Assembly: GCA_018340375.1 (NCBI GenBank)
Contig: JAFFJZ010000006.1
Span: forward strand, 12,852,001-12,916,000
DNA from: Gonatopus flavifemur
Lineage: Eukaryota > Arthropoda > Insecta > Hymenoptera > Dryinidae
Direction of reading: 5' to 3'
DNA length: 64,000 nucleotides
Shown in pieces: positions 32,556-44,676 of this stretch (position 1 is its first letter; each line of letters opens with the position of its first letter). The notes beneath the pieces were generated by a model. That model was not told the DNA's origin, did no database searches, and saw only the letters and a list, made by a program, of their open reading frames with translations. A program made the translations under genes and the position numbers.

Positions 32556-34299
32556 TATCGAGCATCATCATGAAGTAATCAGTCTTACGACTGGTTTGAT
32601 GAAACCCTCCACCCCTGTCTATTATCCGCCAAACGCTTAATTTCTACATATCTACTACATCCCTTGTCTTGTACGATTTGCTTCATATAACTTGCTCTAG
32701 GTCTACCTTTACCAGTTTTACCATTCATTTTCCCTTCCAATATTGTTTTCAATAAACTCTCATGCCGTAATGTGTGTCCTATAAGATTGCTTCTCCTTTT
32801 CACGATGTGTTTCAAAAGATTTCTTTCTTCATTTATCTGCTCGAGTACTTCTTCATTTTTGACTTTGTCTATCCATTTTATTCTGAGCATTCTCCTATAA
32901 CACCACATTTCAAAAGCTTCAAGTCTTCGTTGATCAGTTTTCCCCATTGTCCAAGTTTCGCAACCATATAATGCTGTGCTCCAAACGTAACTTTTCAAGA
33001 ATTTCTTCCTTACTTCCAAGCTTATATTTTTTGAGCATAATAACTGTCTCTTTTGATAAAAAGCCTGTTTCCCTTGTGCTATTCTTGCTCTTATATCTCT
33101 TTCGCTTTTGCCGTTCTCTGTAATTATGCTTCCTAGATATTTGAATTCTTTCACCTGTTCAATTGTCTCGGTATCTATTTTGATTCTCGTTCTTCTAGCT
33201 GTTTTCGCTGCTGTACACATCATGAATTTTGTTTTGTCTTTATTTATATTCATACAATAGTTTTCCAATAATATTGTTCTCATGGTGTTGAGAATATTTT
33301 CTAACTCAGTACTACTCGTGGCCAATATAGCTATGTCATCCGCGAATCTCAACATACTTATATTTTCTCCCTGAATCTGTAATTTCGATTGAATTTCCTC
33401 CTTCACTTCGTTCATTGCTTCTTCTATATATAAATTGAACATCAGTGGCGATAATGAGCATCCTTGTCTCACCCCTCTTCTTATTTGTGCTTCCCCTTCC
33501 TGACCCTCTATGTCTATTATTGCACTTTGATTCCTATATAATTCGTATATTATTCTTCTATCTTTATAATTTATTCCCACCTTCTTCAGGATCGCAAACA
33601 TCTTCTCCCAGTCCACATTATCGAAAGCCTTTTGTATATCTACAAAACCTATGTACACAGATTTCTTCAGCGCTATCCTTTTCTCTATTACTGCCCTGAG
33701 TGCTAAGATTGCTTCTCGCGTTCCCCTATTTTTTCTGAAACCAAACTGATCCTCTGCCAATCTACTCTCTATTTTATTTTCCATCCTCCTGTATATAATT
33801 TTGGTCAGTATTTTCGAAGCATGTGAAGTTAGACTGATCGTTCTGTAGTTCTCGCATTTGTCTGCCCCTCGTTTTTTCGGGATAGCGACAATTTTATTCT
33901 TTTGGAAATCTTCCGGTACTTCTCCTTTTTCGTACATATCTCTAATCAATTCAAACAGTGCGTCGCGAGTTCCTTCACTGGAGGCTTTTATAAGGTCCGC
34001 ACTTATGCCATCTATGCCTGGCGCTTTATTATTTTTCAATTCTTTCAAAGCCTTGTCGAATTCTGATCTCAATATCGAATCTCCCAATTCTTCCTCATCT
34101 ACATCCTCCTCCTTCTCTAATAGTGCTATATCATCGTTTCCTCTATACAAGTCTTCCAAATGATTGATCCACTGTTCTATTTTCTCTTCCGTTTTTATCA
34201 ATTGTCGTCCTAGAGAGTTTCTAATCTTATGGCTTCTAGATTTCATTTGTCCGAAAAATCTTTTAATAATCCTATATGCTTCATCTATTTTTCCTAAAT
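32556..34299 (-). mobile_element. 5'-truncated non-LTR retrotransposon (LINE, RTE-like)
   Basis: The 3' end is at 32556, after a short UTR carrying CATGATGATG, the kind of short repeat tail common in RTE-type LINEs. The frame is open right up to 34299, where copy B starts, so the 5' end with the endonuclease domain is missing. It is flanked by the 3.4-kb direct repeat rather than by the usual 10-20 base target duplication. Confidence 0.8.
32585..34246 (-). CDS. Reverse transcriptase of a 5'-truncated LINE
   Basis: RNA-directed DNA polymerase that copies LINE RNA at a nicked target. From the first ATG the frame has 553 codons; upstream of it codons YLGKIDEAYRIIKRFFGQ stay open to the element's broken end, so this ATG is probably not a natural start. 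Motifs in order: NYRTISLTSHASK (133-145), EDQFGFRKNRGT (165-176), FVDIQKAFDNVDW with the first catalytic Asp (201-213), RQGCSLSPLMFNLY (260-273), FADD (301-304), FKYLGSII (368-375), and the C-terminal LYGCETWT...EAFEMWCYRRMLRIKW block. These point to the RTE-like group of non-LTR elements; the exact clade is uncertain. The catalytic residues are intact and no stop or frameshift is seen. The endonuclease is absent, so it is unlikely to move by itself. Confidence 0.9.
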   Translation of the reverse strand: MKSRSHKIRNSLGRQLIKTEEKIEQWINHLEDLYRGNDDIALLEKEEDVDEEELGDSILRSEFDKALKELKNNKAPGIDGISADLIKASSEGTRDALFELIRDMYEKGEVPEDFQKNKIVAIPKKRGADKCENYRTISLTSHASKILTKIIYRRMENKIESRLAEDQFGFRKNRGTREAILALRAVIEKRIALKKSVYIGFVDIQKAFDNVDWEKMFAILKKVGINYKDRRIIYELYRNQSAIIDIEGQEGEAQIRRGVRQGCSLSPLMFNLYIEEAMNEVKEEIQSKLQIQGENISMLRFADDIAILATSSTELENILNTMRTILLENYCMNINKDKTKFMMCTAAKTARRTRIKIDTETIEQVKEFKYLGSIITENGKSERDIRARIAQGKQAFYQKRQLLCSKNISLEVRKKFLKSYVWSTALYGCETWTMGKTDQRRLEAFEMWCYRRMLRIKWIDKVKNEEVLEQINEERNLLKHIVKRRSNLIGHTLRHESLLKTILEGKMNGKTGKGRPRASYMKQIVQDKGCSRYVEIKRLADNRQGWRVSSNQS

Positions 34300-37200
34300 A
34301 ATATATTTATAATCGTTTGCATAATTTCAAGCAATCATTTGCAGTTCCAATTTCATATTCAAAGCTCAATTCAAGTAATTCACTTCATCATTGTGGATTT
34401 AGAATTTGTATTTATTGTTCAGTTGATCAGAACACGGAGAGAAAAAATTTGCTGACGCAGCAAGTCGAGGTATTCTATATAGAATAGCAAAATGTTTTGT
34501 TGACCTAGCTAAAAATTTGCTATAACAGCAAACGTGTTAGCTACGACAGCAATTTTGTAGCTGTGGCAGCAAAAAATGTTTGCTCCGCCAGCAAATTTTC
34601 AGTATTATATACAGAATGAAAAACCAATTTTGCTGGGATAGCAAACATTTTTTGCTGCTACAGCTAAAAATTCGCTGTCGCAGCTAACAAGATTGCTGGA
34701 ACAGCAAATGGTTTGCTGTCACAGTAAAAAATTGGCTGCTCTGGCAACAGGAACCCAGCAAGAGTAGATTTCGCTGCGACAGCGAATCCCTTTTTTTCCG
34801 TGAAATTACGTAGGAAAATTTTGTCCATTTCTTGAAAAACTCCATGGCCTTTAAAAATTAAAAAAAATTTCCTTAATCGTCACACGGAGGAAGAACGAAT
34901 TCGTTATTTTGTAGGGTCCCTTTTTCTGGAGCAGCACATTTTTTTTACTGTAGAAACAAACTGTTCGTTATCACAGCAATGTTGTTAGATACGACAGCCA
35001 TTTTTTAGCGGTGGCAGTAAAAAATGTTTGTTCCTTCAGTAAATTTTCAGTATTATTTTGTATTCGTATTTTGTTGAAGGAATCAACAATTCCTGTTGCC
35101 ACAGTCAAAAAGTCGCTGCCATAGCTAAGAAGCTTGCTGTGACGGTGAATACATTGCTATCACAGCAAAAAAATTGCTGTTCCAGCAAAAAGTACCGAGT
35201 GAAATCAGATTTCGCCATTACAACTAACGTTTTCTCACCGTTTGAAGCAGTGAATGCTGGACTCACAGAATTTAGGGTATTATATGCAGAATAGCAAACA
35301 AATCTGACAGGACTGCTGTAATAGCAAGTAGTTCGCTATCACAGCAGAAGAGCAAAATTAGACTTTGCTGTCACAGCAAATTCCGTTTCTCTCTATATAA
35401 TATTATGATTTCTCACTCAAGGTTGCTGTTCACAGCTATTCACATTCTATCCACGGAGAAGAAAGAACAACAAATCAACACTGAGGATCCAATTTCTTAG
35501 ATTCGAAGAAAATTTCTTTGCCCTCATTTTGATAAATCTTGTTTCCAACGAAAAGATTATTCATTGGAATGAAAAAATTTTCCAGTAAATCGGAATCATA
35601 TTCTTCGAATTTAAGAAAGAATATATTTTTGTTTGAATTTGCAAATCCTTCGTTTGAGTTTGATGAAAAGTTTCCCCTATTGAACTGAATTTTCGTCCAT
35701 CGAGAAAAAGATTTATTAGAATGATGGCAAAGAAAATTTTCTTACAATCTAGACTGTAAAAAATGCGGTGTCAAAACAGCGTCAGAATGAACACTGAATC
35801 AACACTACACCAGTTCTATATATGTCCACCCCGAAATCGGTGTCAAAATAACACCAAACACTGTTAGAATAACACTTTACGGTGTGAAAATGACACCATG
35901 TGGTGTAAAAAGAACACTTTTTGGTGTGAACTTTTTCTACACGGAGAAAAAGGAATTCGCTGTGGCAGCGAAATCTACTTTTGCTGGATTCCTTTTGCCA
36001 GGGCAGCAAATTTTTTGCTGTGACAGCAAACTATTCGCTGTTTCAGCAATCTTGTTAGCTGCGACAGCGAATTTTTAGCTGTGGCAGCAAAAAATTTGCT
36101 GGCGGAGCAAACATTTTTTGCTGCCACAGCTAAAAAATTGCTGTCGTAGCTAACACGATTGCTGTTATAGCAAATTTTTAGCTAGGTCAGCAAAGAAATT
36201 TGCTATTCTATATATAATACCTCGATTTGCTGCGTCAGCAAATCTTTTCTCTCCGTGTAACACCGCCAATTTTTTACAGTGTACTGAGAAATTGGGTCCT
36301 CAATAGAGGTGATGTATACAGAGCAGCAAATTTTCTTGCTAACCTAACTACAAATTTTCCACCACGGCTAATTGGATTGCTGAGAGAGCATCATGATTAA
36401 CTGAGGCAGCGAATTTTATGCTGGATCAGTAAAATTTTGAATATCACATACAGAATAACGGACACTTTTTGCTGGAGGAGCCAACATTTTCTGCTATCGT
36501 AACAAAGAAGACTGCTATGATAGCAAATAGTTTGCCGGCACAGCAAAAAATTCGCTGCTCCAGCAAAAGGAACCCAGCTACATCAAACTCTTTTATTACG
36601 ACGGATTCATTTCTTCAGCGTGTATTTTCAAAAGTGCATGAACAAGTGTACAGCATTTTCAATCATTCTCATGGTTTAGAACTGGAGGGAAATTGTGGAA
36701 TTTGATGGAATGGGACTTTGAATGAGCTGATTTCCATTTTTCATCCAGGATATCACGTTGAAAATTGTGAAACCTTCGATTCAAAGTCTTGAAATGCTTC
36801 GTTCTCCCATATGAAGAAGAAGAAAAACATTCCCTGTGATACCGCGATATGATTCTGCGAGAGACCTCCCGCTGGTGCAGAAAATTTTTCGCTGTGACAC
36901 CCATCTTGTTAGCTACAACAGCAATTTTTCACATGTCGCAGCGAAGAATGTAGACTTCTGCAGCAAATTTATTCGCTATTTTATATACAGCACCGAAAAA
37001 ATTTCCCCCTCAACAATCCAATTAGCTGTCGCAACAAATTTTTACCTACCTTAGCAAAAAAATTTGCTATTTTATGCATATATAATTTTTCCCCCGTTTG
37101 AAATGCTCGATTTAAGGGGTTATATAAAGTTGAAAGGCGCGAAAAAGCGATTTTTCAAGAATTTTTCCTGAAAAGACAGTTGAATTGAATAATGTAAAAC

Positions 37201-37742
37201 TTTATACACATATTGAGATAACTTCTTACTGTATTTTACCATTTTTTATTCGGAGAAATAATCATTTTGAGAGCTGTTATAGCTGATCTCCAGGAGCTCC
37301 TCTAAAAAAAGCGCTTCGCGGTGACCATGATATCTCGGGACTAGTGTTCCGGACCAGACCGAGACTAGTCTCGGTATCGATCCCGAGATCGAGAGGAGAC
37401 GAACAACTACTTTTTGAGATCGAGACGATACCGGAACGTATGAAATGCATTGTCGAAACCGAGAATAGCGAGAATTTCAACTCGAGACCGAGACGATACT
37501 GATTTCGTCGAGACAAGATTATAAATCCCGAGACCAAGTCCACGAAGAAAAATATGTATGGTAGAATTAGCGTTATAAGAATTGTTCACATTTTATTGCT
37601 GGTTATGCAATAATTTGTCGTTCGTACAACAACAGCACATTGCTTCGTTAACAAGAATTGTATTGCTGAAAATCACTTGTTGAAATGACAATATGAGTTG
37701 CCATTCCAACTCACAATAAACATTGCTGATCTGACAAAACAA
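34300..37742. repeat. 3.4-kb duplicated block, copy B
   Basis: Direct repeat of 29127-32555; see copy A. At its right end the sequence continues without a break into the rest of the hAT-like element, so copy B's right flank is the original locus. It holds twins of all copy-A elements (34433-34802, about 35752-36281, 35940-36257). Confidence 0.9.
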
Positions 37743-38578
37743 GAAGTATCACAGAATTACCAAAAAAAAATTGTCGTAACGAAATCCATTTATTGTCAAA
37801 ACAGCTTTATATTTTGAACGTATAAAGCGGTATAATCATTCCCGTGAGAAATTAATTCTGATCCACTTCAGGGGGCAGTTAAAAATGATTTCCAAGTGAT
37901 ATACATTCTTCTACAAACCCTTCTTCGATGCAGTTTTTCTTGGGTTCACAAACATAAAAATCAATCCCAATTCCTGATTAATTAACAAACCTTACATGAG
38001 TTTAACAAACAAATTTGACGAGTTTCATTAATTTCTGAAAAAATTCCTGTGATTCGACTCCTGATTCCTTTATTCAATGTGCACAATTTAATGTTTGTCT
38101 TGAATATATTTTCATCGTTAACTCTCAACAAAGTCGAGGATCACCATAAATGGTAATTTAGGTATTCAGTTGTCACCTTGGAGATCTGCTGATCTGATCG
38201 AAGCTTTGATTCCCACTCGGAGGACCCAGGTTCGAATCTCGCTAAGGCAACTTTCCAACATTGAAACTTACAATCGCCTTTTCTTCGCATATGAATCCAT
38301 ACCACATCGTAATAGAATATTTGTAGAGATAAATTCGGATGAGAATTTTTTTTCTCACTCAATAGTAATATTTTTTGAATAAGTAAACATAAATTATTAA
38401 TATAAGCACATGATATTGCAAAATTGAATATTTGAATTGTTCATCAGGTTGACAATATAATATTGTTGCCAGTTTAGTAATAGTGACGGTCATATTTTTA
38501 CGATATTTATTGTGGGTTGATATTCAACAATATTTTATTGTCAATTCAACAATATCATTGTTAGTTTTTTTCTCCGTG
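37541..38578. mobile_element. CAACAATATTGTTG-word element nested in the hAT-like one, TC target
   Basis: Left CACGAAGAAAAATATGTATG, right TTTTTTTCTCCGTG; TC outside both. Near both ends the words are CAACAATATT/AATATTGTTG. The middle (about 37830-38390) is different and includes a tRNA-like piece. Confidence 0.7.
38150..38262 (+). repeat. tRNA-derived SINE-like sequence
   Basis: CCAGGTTCGAATCTCGC is a good Pol III B box (T arm), preceded by TTGATTCCCACTCGGAGGA, an anticodon-stem-like stretch found in many tRNA-derived SINEs. The A box (near GCTGATCTGATCGAAGC) is weaker. It lies inside the CAACAATATTGTTG element. A functional tRNA is unlikely. Confidence 0.5.
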
Positions 38579-38640
38579 TCGAAACCGAGATCGAGACCTG
38601 GTCAGTCTCGGCGAGACGAGAACGAATCACTACTCGGGAC

Positions 38641-39175
38641 TGAATCTTTTAAAATGGAAAAACCAAACGGATTTCGTTGCAGTAATGTATAATCTAGTAA
38701 TTAATCGAAGGAATAAGCAAAATAAAATTTTTCGACAAAATGGTGGCTTCTAAACAAAAAAAAATCGATTTTTCACAAAAATTTTGGCCCTAAATTGTTC
38801 ATAAAAAAACATATTCATCGGTGGGAAGAAACCTTCGAATCATTACTGAAGAATATAATCAACAAGCTTGTGTTAAAATTTGAGACTGACCGCTCCAGCC
38901 GTTTTTGAGAAATCTTGGTAACCGACTTTGAAAAAACAGTTTGGAGAAACACGCATTCAAAGTTCCAAAAGCACCTGACATAGAGTGAACATTTTTCACA
39001 AATATGCGTGTAACTTGGACAATAATCGCCGAATTGACTTGAAATTTCCTGTGTGAATACTTAAATGTATGTAGATTACAAAAATGAAATAAAAAAAATC
39101 GATTTTTTGAAAATTTTAACTGTACCCAGGAAAATCAGGTTCCGCTGTCACAGGGAATTTTCGTGCTCTCCGTGT
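38641..39175. repeat. Unassigned repeat remnant and end of a GCTGTGACAGC element
   Basis: The sequence from about 38641 to 39120 continues the repeat interrupted by the hAT-like element (its left part is 37118-37333 and, in copy A, 31913-32129). It ends close to CCGCTGTCACAGGGAATTTTC...CTCTCCGTG (39145-39175), a right end of the GCTGTGACAGC family. Confidence 0.45.
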
Positions 39176-42100
39176 AGAAGAACTACATCGAAGTTGAAAT
39201 TATCCCTCTTATTTAATCAACAACACGAATCTAAATAATCTCCCTGCAAATAACAATTCAATTGGGACTATATGTTTCATGAATATATTAAAAACGGTAC
39301 ACGATTCGGTTAAAATACGAGCTTATTTGATCGTCGAATCAGATAGTAGGTATAGAATATTATGAGAAGATCAGGAAAATACATTTATCCGTGATGGTAG
39401 CCTGGCGTATAATCAGAAATAAAAAAATGGAGATAACCTCGACAGCTTTAACGCAATTGTGAAGAGGGAAGTTTAGATATGAAGCATAGGTATACGTGTT
39501 TGCGTGTATATACGAGCATGCGAAACAAGAAAGAAGCGGGAACAGGATGTACATGTGCATGTGCGTGTAAATACATTTGGGTTTCCATTCGGCGAATGGT
39601 GGCTGAGAGGGAAGAGGGGAAACAACTATCCCCAAACGATTCTCTTTTTGTAATTGCTGATATTCATGAGTGATACCCTGTCTACTAGCGTTTTCTCCTC
39701 AGTCTAATATGGTAATACGGGCAATGGCCCATATTGACATGAACGATGTTCACCATTAGCAGCCCGGTCTCTGGATGACTGTTTTTAATTTCCTCGGCAA
39801 GTGAATTTCTGACTGAACGGGAGGGCGGATATTGCTGCGAATCACTCATAATCACTTTTCTTGGGGAAAACAATACTCGGGGTATCTCTCTATTTCAGTT
39901 TTTTTATCATGCTTCGAGAGTATTTTTTCCCTTTACGATTATTTCCTTTCTGTTCTCTCTAATGTATCGCAGGGCCACGACAAATCGATTTCCAGGAAAC
40001 ATCCAGAGAAGATTTGTTTGTTTGTGATTATTTTGATAAAGAAAATCACATCGATTCAAACTTGGCTTGAGCTCTGAAAAATAAAAATATAACGATCGTT
40101 GTTGGGTTGTCACCCTCGAAGAAGCGCACCAATCTTGGAACAACCGAATGTCATATACATGAAATAATATATGTACACAATGCAAAAAGTGCCACGTGCT
40201 ACTTCAAGACTTCCGATCTATTAACTCCGCTTTCAATTCGTGTTGCGAAAGGGAGGTCGATTTTTCTGCCCCCACTTGTTAGTGTTGTAACTATTCCCCC
40301 TTGACTACCCTAAGAGAGTAGCAACGAAACGTAGCGAGCTCTTAACACCCTATACACCCCCCAGACGAGCCAGTTAGGGATCGAAGCATATTGACAACCC
40401 AAACTGGCGTTCAACCATTGCTCGATCCACGACGCCGAGGGGCCCTCAAGGACAGCAATAGCGAATATTGAAATGCGGTAGGATCATTGGAATGATAATG
40501 GATGTCGTCGTACTCTTATTTCTATTCGGCATGTCGACAATTACATCCACGCGCATATACATATTTACCTGATGATTGAACTGGCTGCTGAGTGCCAACG
40601 AACAAGATCGAAAACCATGAGAAACACTCGAGCTTCTCGTGCGCCACGTGAATCAAGTACATTCTATTTTCATTAGAAAGGGAAACAGACACTTCTGACT
40701 GAGGGGAACTGTACGTAATTCGTACTCAGGGAAGAATGATAATAATATTCTGTGTCGTTGACGAATTTTGTTCGCTCGCTCTTTCAAGAACCTACACAGT
40801 AATTGTAGATGATTGCTTGGGAATGAAAATGTGGGAGATGCTAAGCTCTCTCGCATCTCTCCTCTCGTTCTATACTCATACATCGATAACTCCATTCATT
40901 CTAGCTTTTCGATTCCCTGATATTATTCGTTATCAACCAAGGAACTCTAGGAACGTTTACTCGCAAAACCCTTTTCATCGAACATCAAGATTACAACGAT
41001 GAAGGAAGAAAAGAGTGGGTAGAAGATCGCTGAGTAGAAGATTTTCGTACCTTCTTTTTGGAATCACAAAAGAAGATGAAACGAAGAATGAAAGACCACA
41101 CGGAATTGGTGGTAACCTTCGTTCTGCTTTGTGTCACATTTCTTTTCTATCTCAAATCTGGAAAACTCATTCTCGATGGAAAATGAAATTTGTACAATAC
41201 TTGGGTGATACTTTCTAGAAAAGAGAATGATGTATGGTACATTTTTATTGATACTCGTATTCCTTTATTTCAAAAGTTGTTGCCATTTCGCTGAAACAGT
41301 CTGGGATTACGCGCATCACCATTGAGTGGAGTCAATTAGTTGGAAATATTTATACGCCTGTAGAGAGTAACGTAAGACACTGGTCGTCTGAGAATTACGT
41401 TGCTTTCAATGCTTACACCTCTCTTCTTTAGGGGTCGAGGATCGTTAAGGCGTCTGAATTCTTACATCAAGTACTAGAAGGAAGAAACTGCGAGACGGGA
41501 GGCAAGGATTCGGGCGACAGCTTTGTATTACGAACATCCTGTAAGCGGGGTAGAACGTCCAAACGCCGGAAACCAAGGGCAACTGAGAGGATGATAAAGA
41601 GCTGGAATGAGAATGGAGAATAGAATCGGGAGGAGATATATACACCGAGTTATGATGTTAAGGATTAAATAGAAGTAAATTGACAAATGGGGCGTTGATG
41701 ATTTACGCAAAATAACAAAATATGAACAATTGATTTCACATCTTTAAATCGAAATGTATAAATAAGTCTTCCTCGATGAATAGGTGTGTGGGACTATTAT
41801 ACTCCGATAGAGTCTTATATGGATTCTTGTAATTATTCTCCGCTGATGAATACCATTTATATTGTCAGAATAAGAGAGGCATAAAGGGACGTGAAGTAAA
41901 TGTCTGGTTATTACAGGAAAGGAATTAATATGATCCCTTTTGGTGACGTCTCAGGGCCACCCTCTTGTTACAGTCAACCATCCCTTTCCTTCGTATCGTC
42001 GCAAAGGGATTTTTTGCTGACGGGGTCACGATTCAAGGCGCCTAATCGGGTTACACCCTGCGGCGTAGAGTCATAAAATGGCTAATCTTGGTAGTAAACT

Positions 42101-43540
42101 AATTAGTCATTGATTATCCCTGTTTCTTTCGTGGGATAATAATACACCATCGGTGGTGACGATTTCAAATATTTGAACGTTAGAAATCATTCCATATGAA
42201 ATCTGAATGAGAGTGTTATTCGATCCGAGCAAATGGGATGCGTCGTTAATGGCTTCGAGGGGGAAAAGAAATCTCTCGGTGGTGATACCAGATTCCTCTT
42301 AGGGTAACGTGATTTAATACCGTAATTAGCCCAGTTTTGAAAGAAGAATCGTATGAAATTATGTTATATTTCAATGACAGATGTGATATGTCTGGAAAAA
42401 TATTCGTATACTCTCTTTCTCGGTATCGGTACAGCTTATTATCGCCATTCCATTCGTCGCCAACGTTTACATCCATTCGAGTTTGTGTAGCTGTAACAAA
42501 AAAAAAACACTCTCTGTTTTCAATCGGTATAAATGATAAGAGTGCGATAAAAGATGTGAGAGAGGTCCTTTCGATAGCCGGAGTGCTGGTAATGAGGAGC
42601 CAGATCTCTGGAGAATGCTTGATACCAAAAAGCTAAGGCAACAGCAAGATTTGATAATTACAAGGATTATTCCGGATTTTAAAAGCGGTGAACCGAGCCC
42701 TTATCGCCAGACCGCAAGAGAAAATTCAAAATCTGCTCATTAACTGGTACAGAGCAAAGCATAGAGACTCTCTTTCCTTTCATGTTCCTCTGGCTTTATG
42801 AAAATTCTTTCGTTGTTCACGCATTATCGATTTCACAACATCGTGATCGCACAGGCATTGTATAATTCTGATTGAGACACCCGTTGGACGCCAATTAATT
42901 TCCTCGAAGCCTTGTAAAGCTGTGACCGTGCAGATTTTATGTTTATAAATTCATTGATGATTCAGTTGAACAGATTATACGATATCAACGCTTTTCGTAC
43001 CATCCTCGTGGTATCACATTTTCTTTTCGATTTACCAGTACCCTCATTAAAACGTTCCAGGAAATCTCCATTCGAAAATAAATAATCCAATGAGATTTTA
43101 TTGTAATATATATCCACTACAGTTGTTCCGTATAGCGTGATGTGGTGTGCGTATATAACTCTTTATACTCACATCACATTTTAATCTTTTTCCAACCTGC
43201 ACTCTCGTTCGAATCGTTCCACAGGCGTTTGGTCATGCTACACGAATATATATGTATATATATATATTGTGGGCTGCACTTGTACATTCGTACGTACAGA
43301 TTCCTGCAACAACCCTTCAACGGTTGCGGTCACGTCGCAGGTGCATCCTGTAAATAAAATCCTCTACGTAAAATACCACTAACTCTGAAGGGTTAATTAT
43401 ACGGTAGGTATATACGTATCGAGAGAAGAGTTATTAATTATGCTGTTTATGTTCAATTTCCTGGAAATAATGAGTAAAATATGAGGAATTGAGTATTTAT
43501 AGAATATTCTTAGCAATCTTCTCAGCCGATTTTTTAGCCG
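39176..43540. other. Element-free island, no recognised gene
   Basis: About 4.4 kb without inverted-repeat words. GC-richer stretches lie at 40310-40450 and 41940-42120, the latter with TAATTAGT. Open frames (up to 99 codons) lack recognisable domains. A TA-rich run is at about 43245-43268. Possible regulatory or intronic DNA. Confidence 0.4.
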
Positions 43541-43605
43541 CACGGAGAGAAATTTTCAACTCTATCAGCTAAATTTCAGATCTTACAGCTAAATATTGTA
43601 GTTAA

Positions 43606-44599
43606 AAAGGGAACCTAGTTTGAAGGATTGAAAAAATTGACTTTTTTTCATTTCAGGAATTGTTAGTGAAATTATTCAAGAATCTCATTGAACCGATTGA
43701 TTCTCATTGATTCCGATGGAGGAAACCGATTCAAACCCATCAAAAAATGGTTCTCACTGGGTTTGAATTAGTTTTCTGCATCAGAATCAATGGAAATCAA
43801 TCGGTTCAATGGGATTCTTTGAGCAGGGATATGTTGCCGAAGTTCCAAAACGGAATTCCGATTCGTTCCTATGTTATAAGCATTAAAATGAACCCCCGTC
43901 AGCGCGTCGAAGGGCGCGATAGAGACCAAGGAAGCTCGGAAAGTTCGTCTAGAGGAGATGCAAACCCGAAATGATTTGTTTGAAGAAGAAGAAGGGTTGC
44001 TATACGGTGCTGTAATAGCTGATTAACCGGTGAGCAGTTTATATCATTCATTATCATCCTAAATTTCTCGTTTTGGGGTACCTTTTTTTCAAATACATTT
44101 TTCTCGAAACAACTTCTTTTCAACTGATGGGAATTCTAGTTTGAAAACTTATTATTTGTGAATAATTGTTTGAATATGCTTTATTGAATTTCAATCTAAA
44201 TGAACTAAACTCTCGAATGATATTATTATCTAAAATTTGTTTTCAAATGCAAAAAAGTGAAAAAAATGGCACAAAAACATGATATTTTGTTCAAACACCT
44301 CAGAAACACGCAATTTTCAACTTTTTTGTTCAGAGTTTAGTTCATATTCTCAGAAAATATGTTGCTAACGTGAAAAAAAAATTGTGACTTCCAGATTTCC
44401 CAAACTTGGATGGCGACCGTCCATGAACAGTGACTTCTATCCCCATCATTTACATCGGAAGTGACTCAAAAAAAATCAATATATGTACTTGAAAACATTA
44501 ATAAAATATCCTCCAAGTTTAAACAAATTCTGATTATTTCCTGATAAAGAAATTCACGAAAAACACTGAAATATTGACCCCCTGAACTAGGTTTCCCCC
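43606..44599. mobile_element. piggyBac-like MITE with TTAA target duplication
   Basis: TTAA flanks both ends (43602-43605, 44600-44603). Ends: AAAGGGAACCTAGTTTGAAG and, inverted, GGGGGAAACCTAGTTCAGGG. The TTAA target and G-rich ends suggest piggyBac. No transposase frame. The 43665-43829 hairpin lies inside. Confidence 0.6.
43665..43829. mobile_element. Diverged copy of the CCCTGCT...AGCAGGG hairpin
   Basis: Carries AATCTCATTGAACCGATTGA and the right end TCTTTGAGCAGGG, as in 9772-9931. The left tip has mutated (TATTCAAGAATC), so no target duplication is visible. Confidence 0.7.
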
Positions 44600-44676
44600 T
44601 TAAAATTTAGCGGATGGAGCTAAAAATTTTGCTGCAACAGCTGAAATTTAGCTATCGACGCTCAAAAAAATGGCTA

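Larger units (their letters stand above)
37342..38632. mobile_element. hAT-like CGAGAC-word element with perfect 8-base target duplication
   Basis: Left end TAGTGTTCCGGACCAGACCG, right end TCGTCTCGCCGAGACT...CGAATCACTA as an imperfect inverse. CTCGGGAC flanks both sides (37334-37341, 38633-38640). An 8-base duplication and a TAGTG terminus are typical of hAT elements. No transposase frame. It contains the 37541-38578 insertion. Confidence 0.75.

Noticed and set aside
29127..37742. Copies A and B as the LTRs of an LTR retrotransposon
   Set aside because: They lack TG...CA ends, contain unrelated nested elements, and enclose a non-LTR reverse transcriptase with no gag, protease or integrase.
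38150..38262. Functional tRNA gene
   Set aside because: The B box is good, but the A box and acceptor stem do not pair into a cloverleaf, and it lies inside a transposon.
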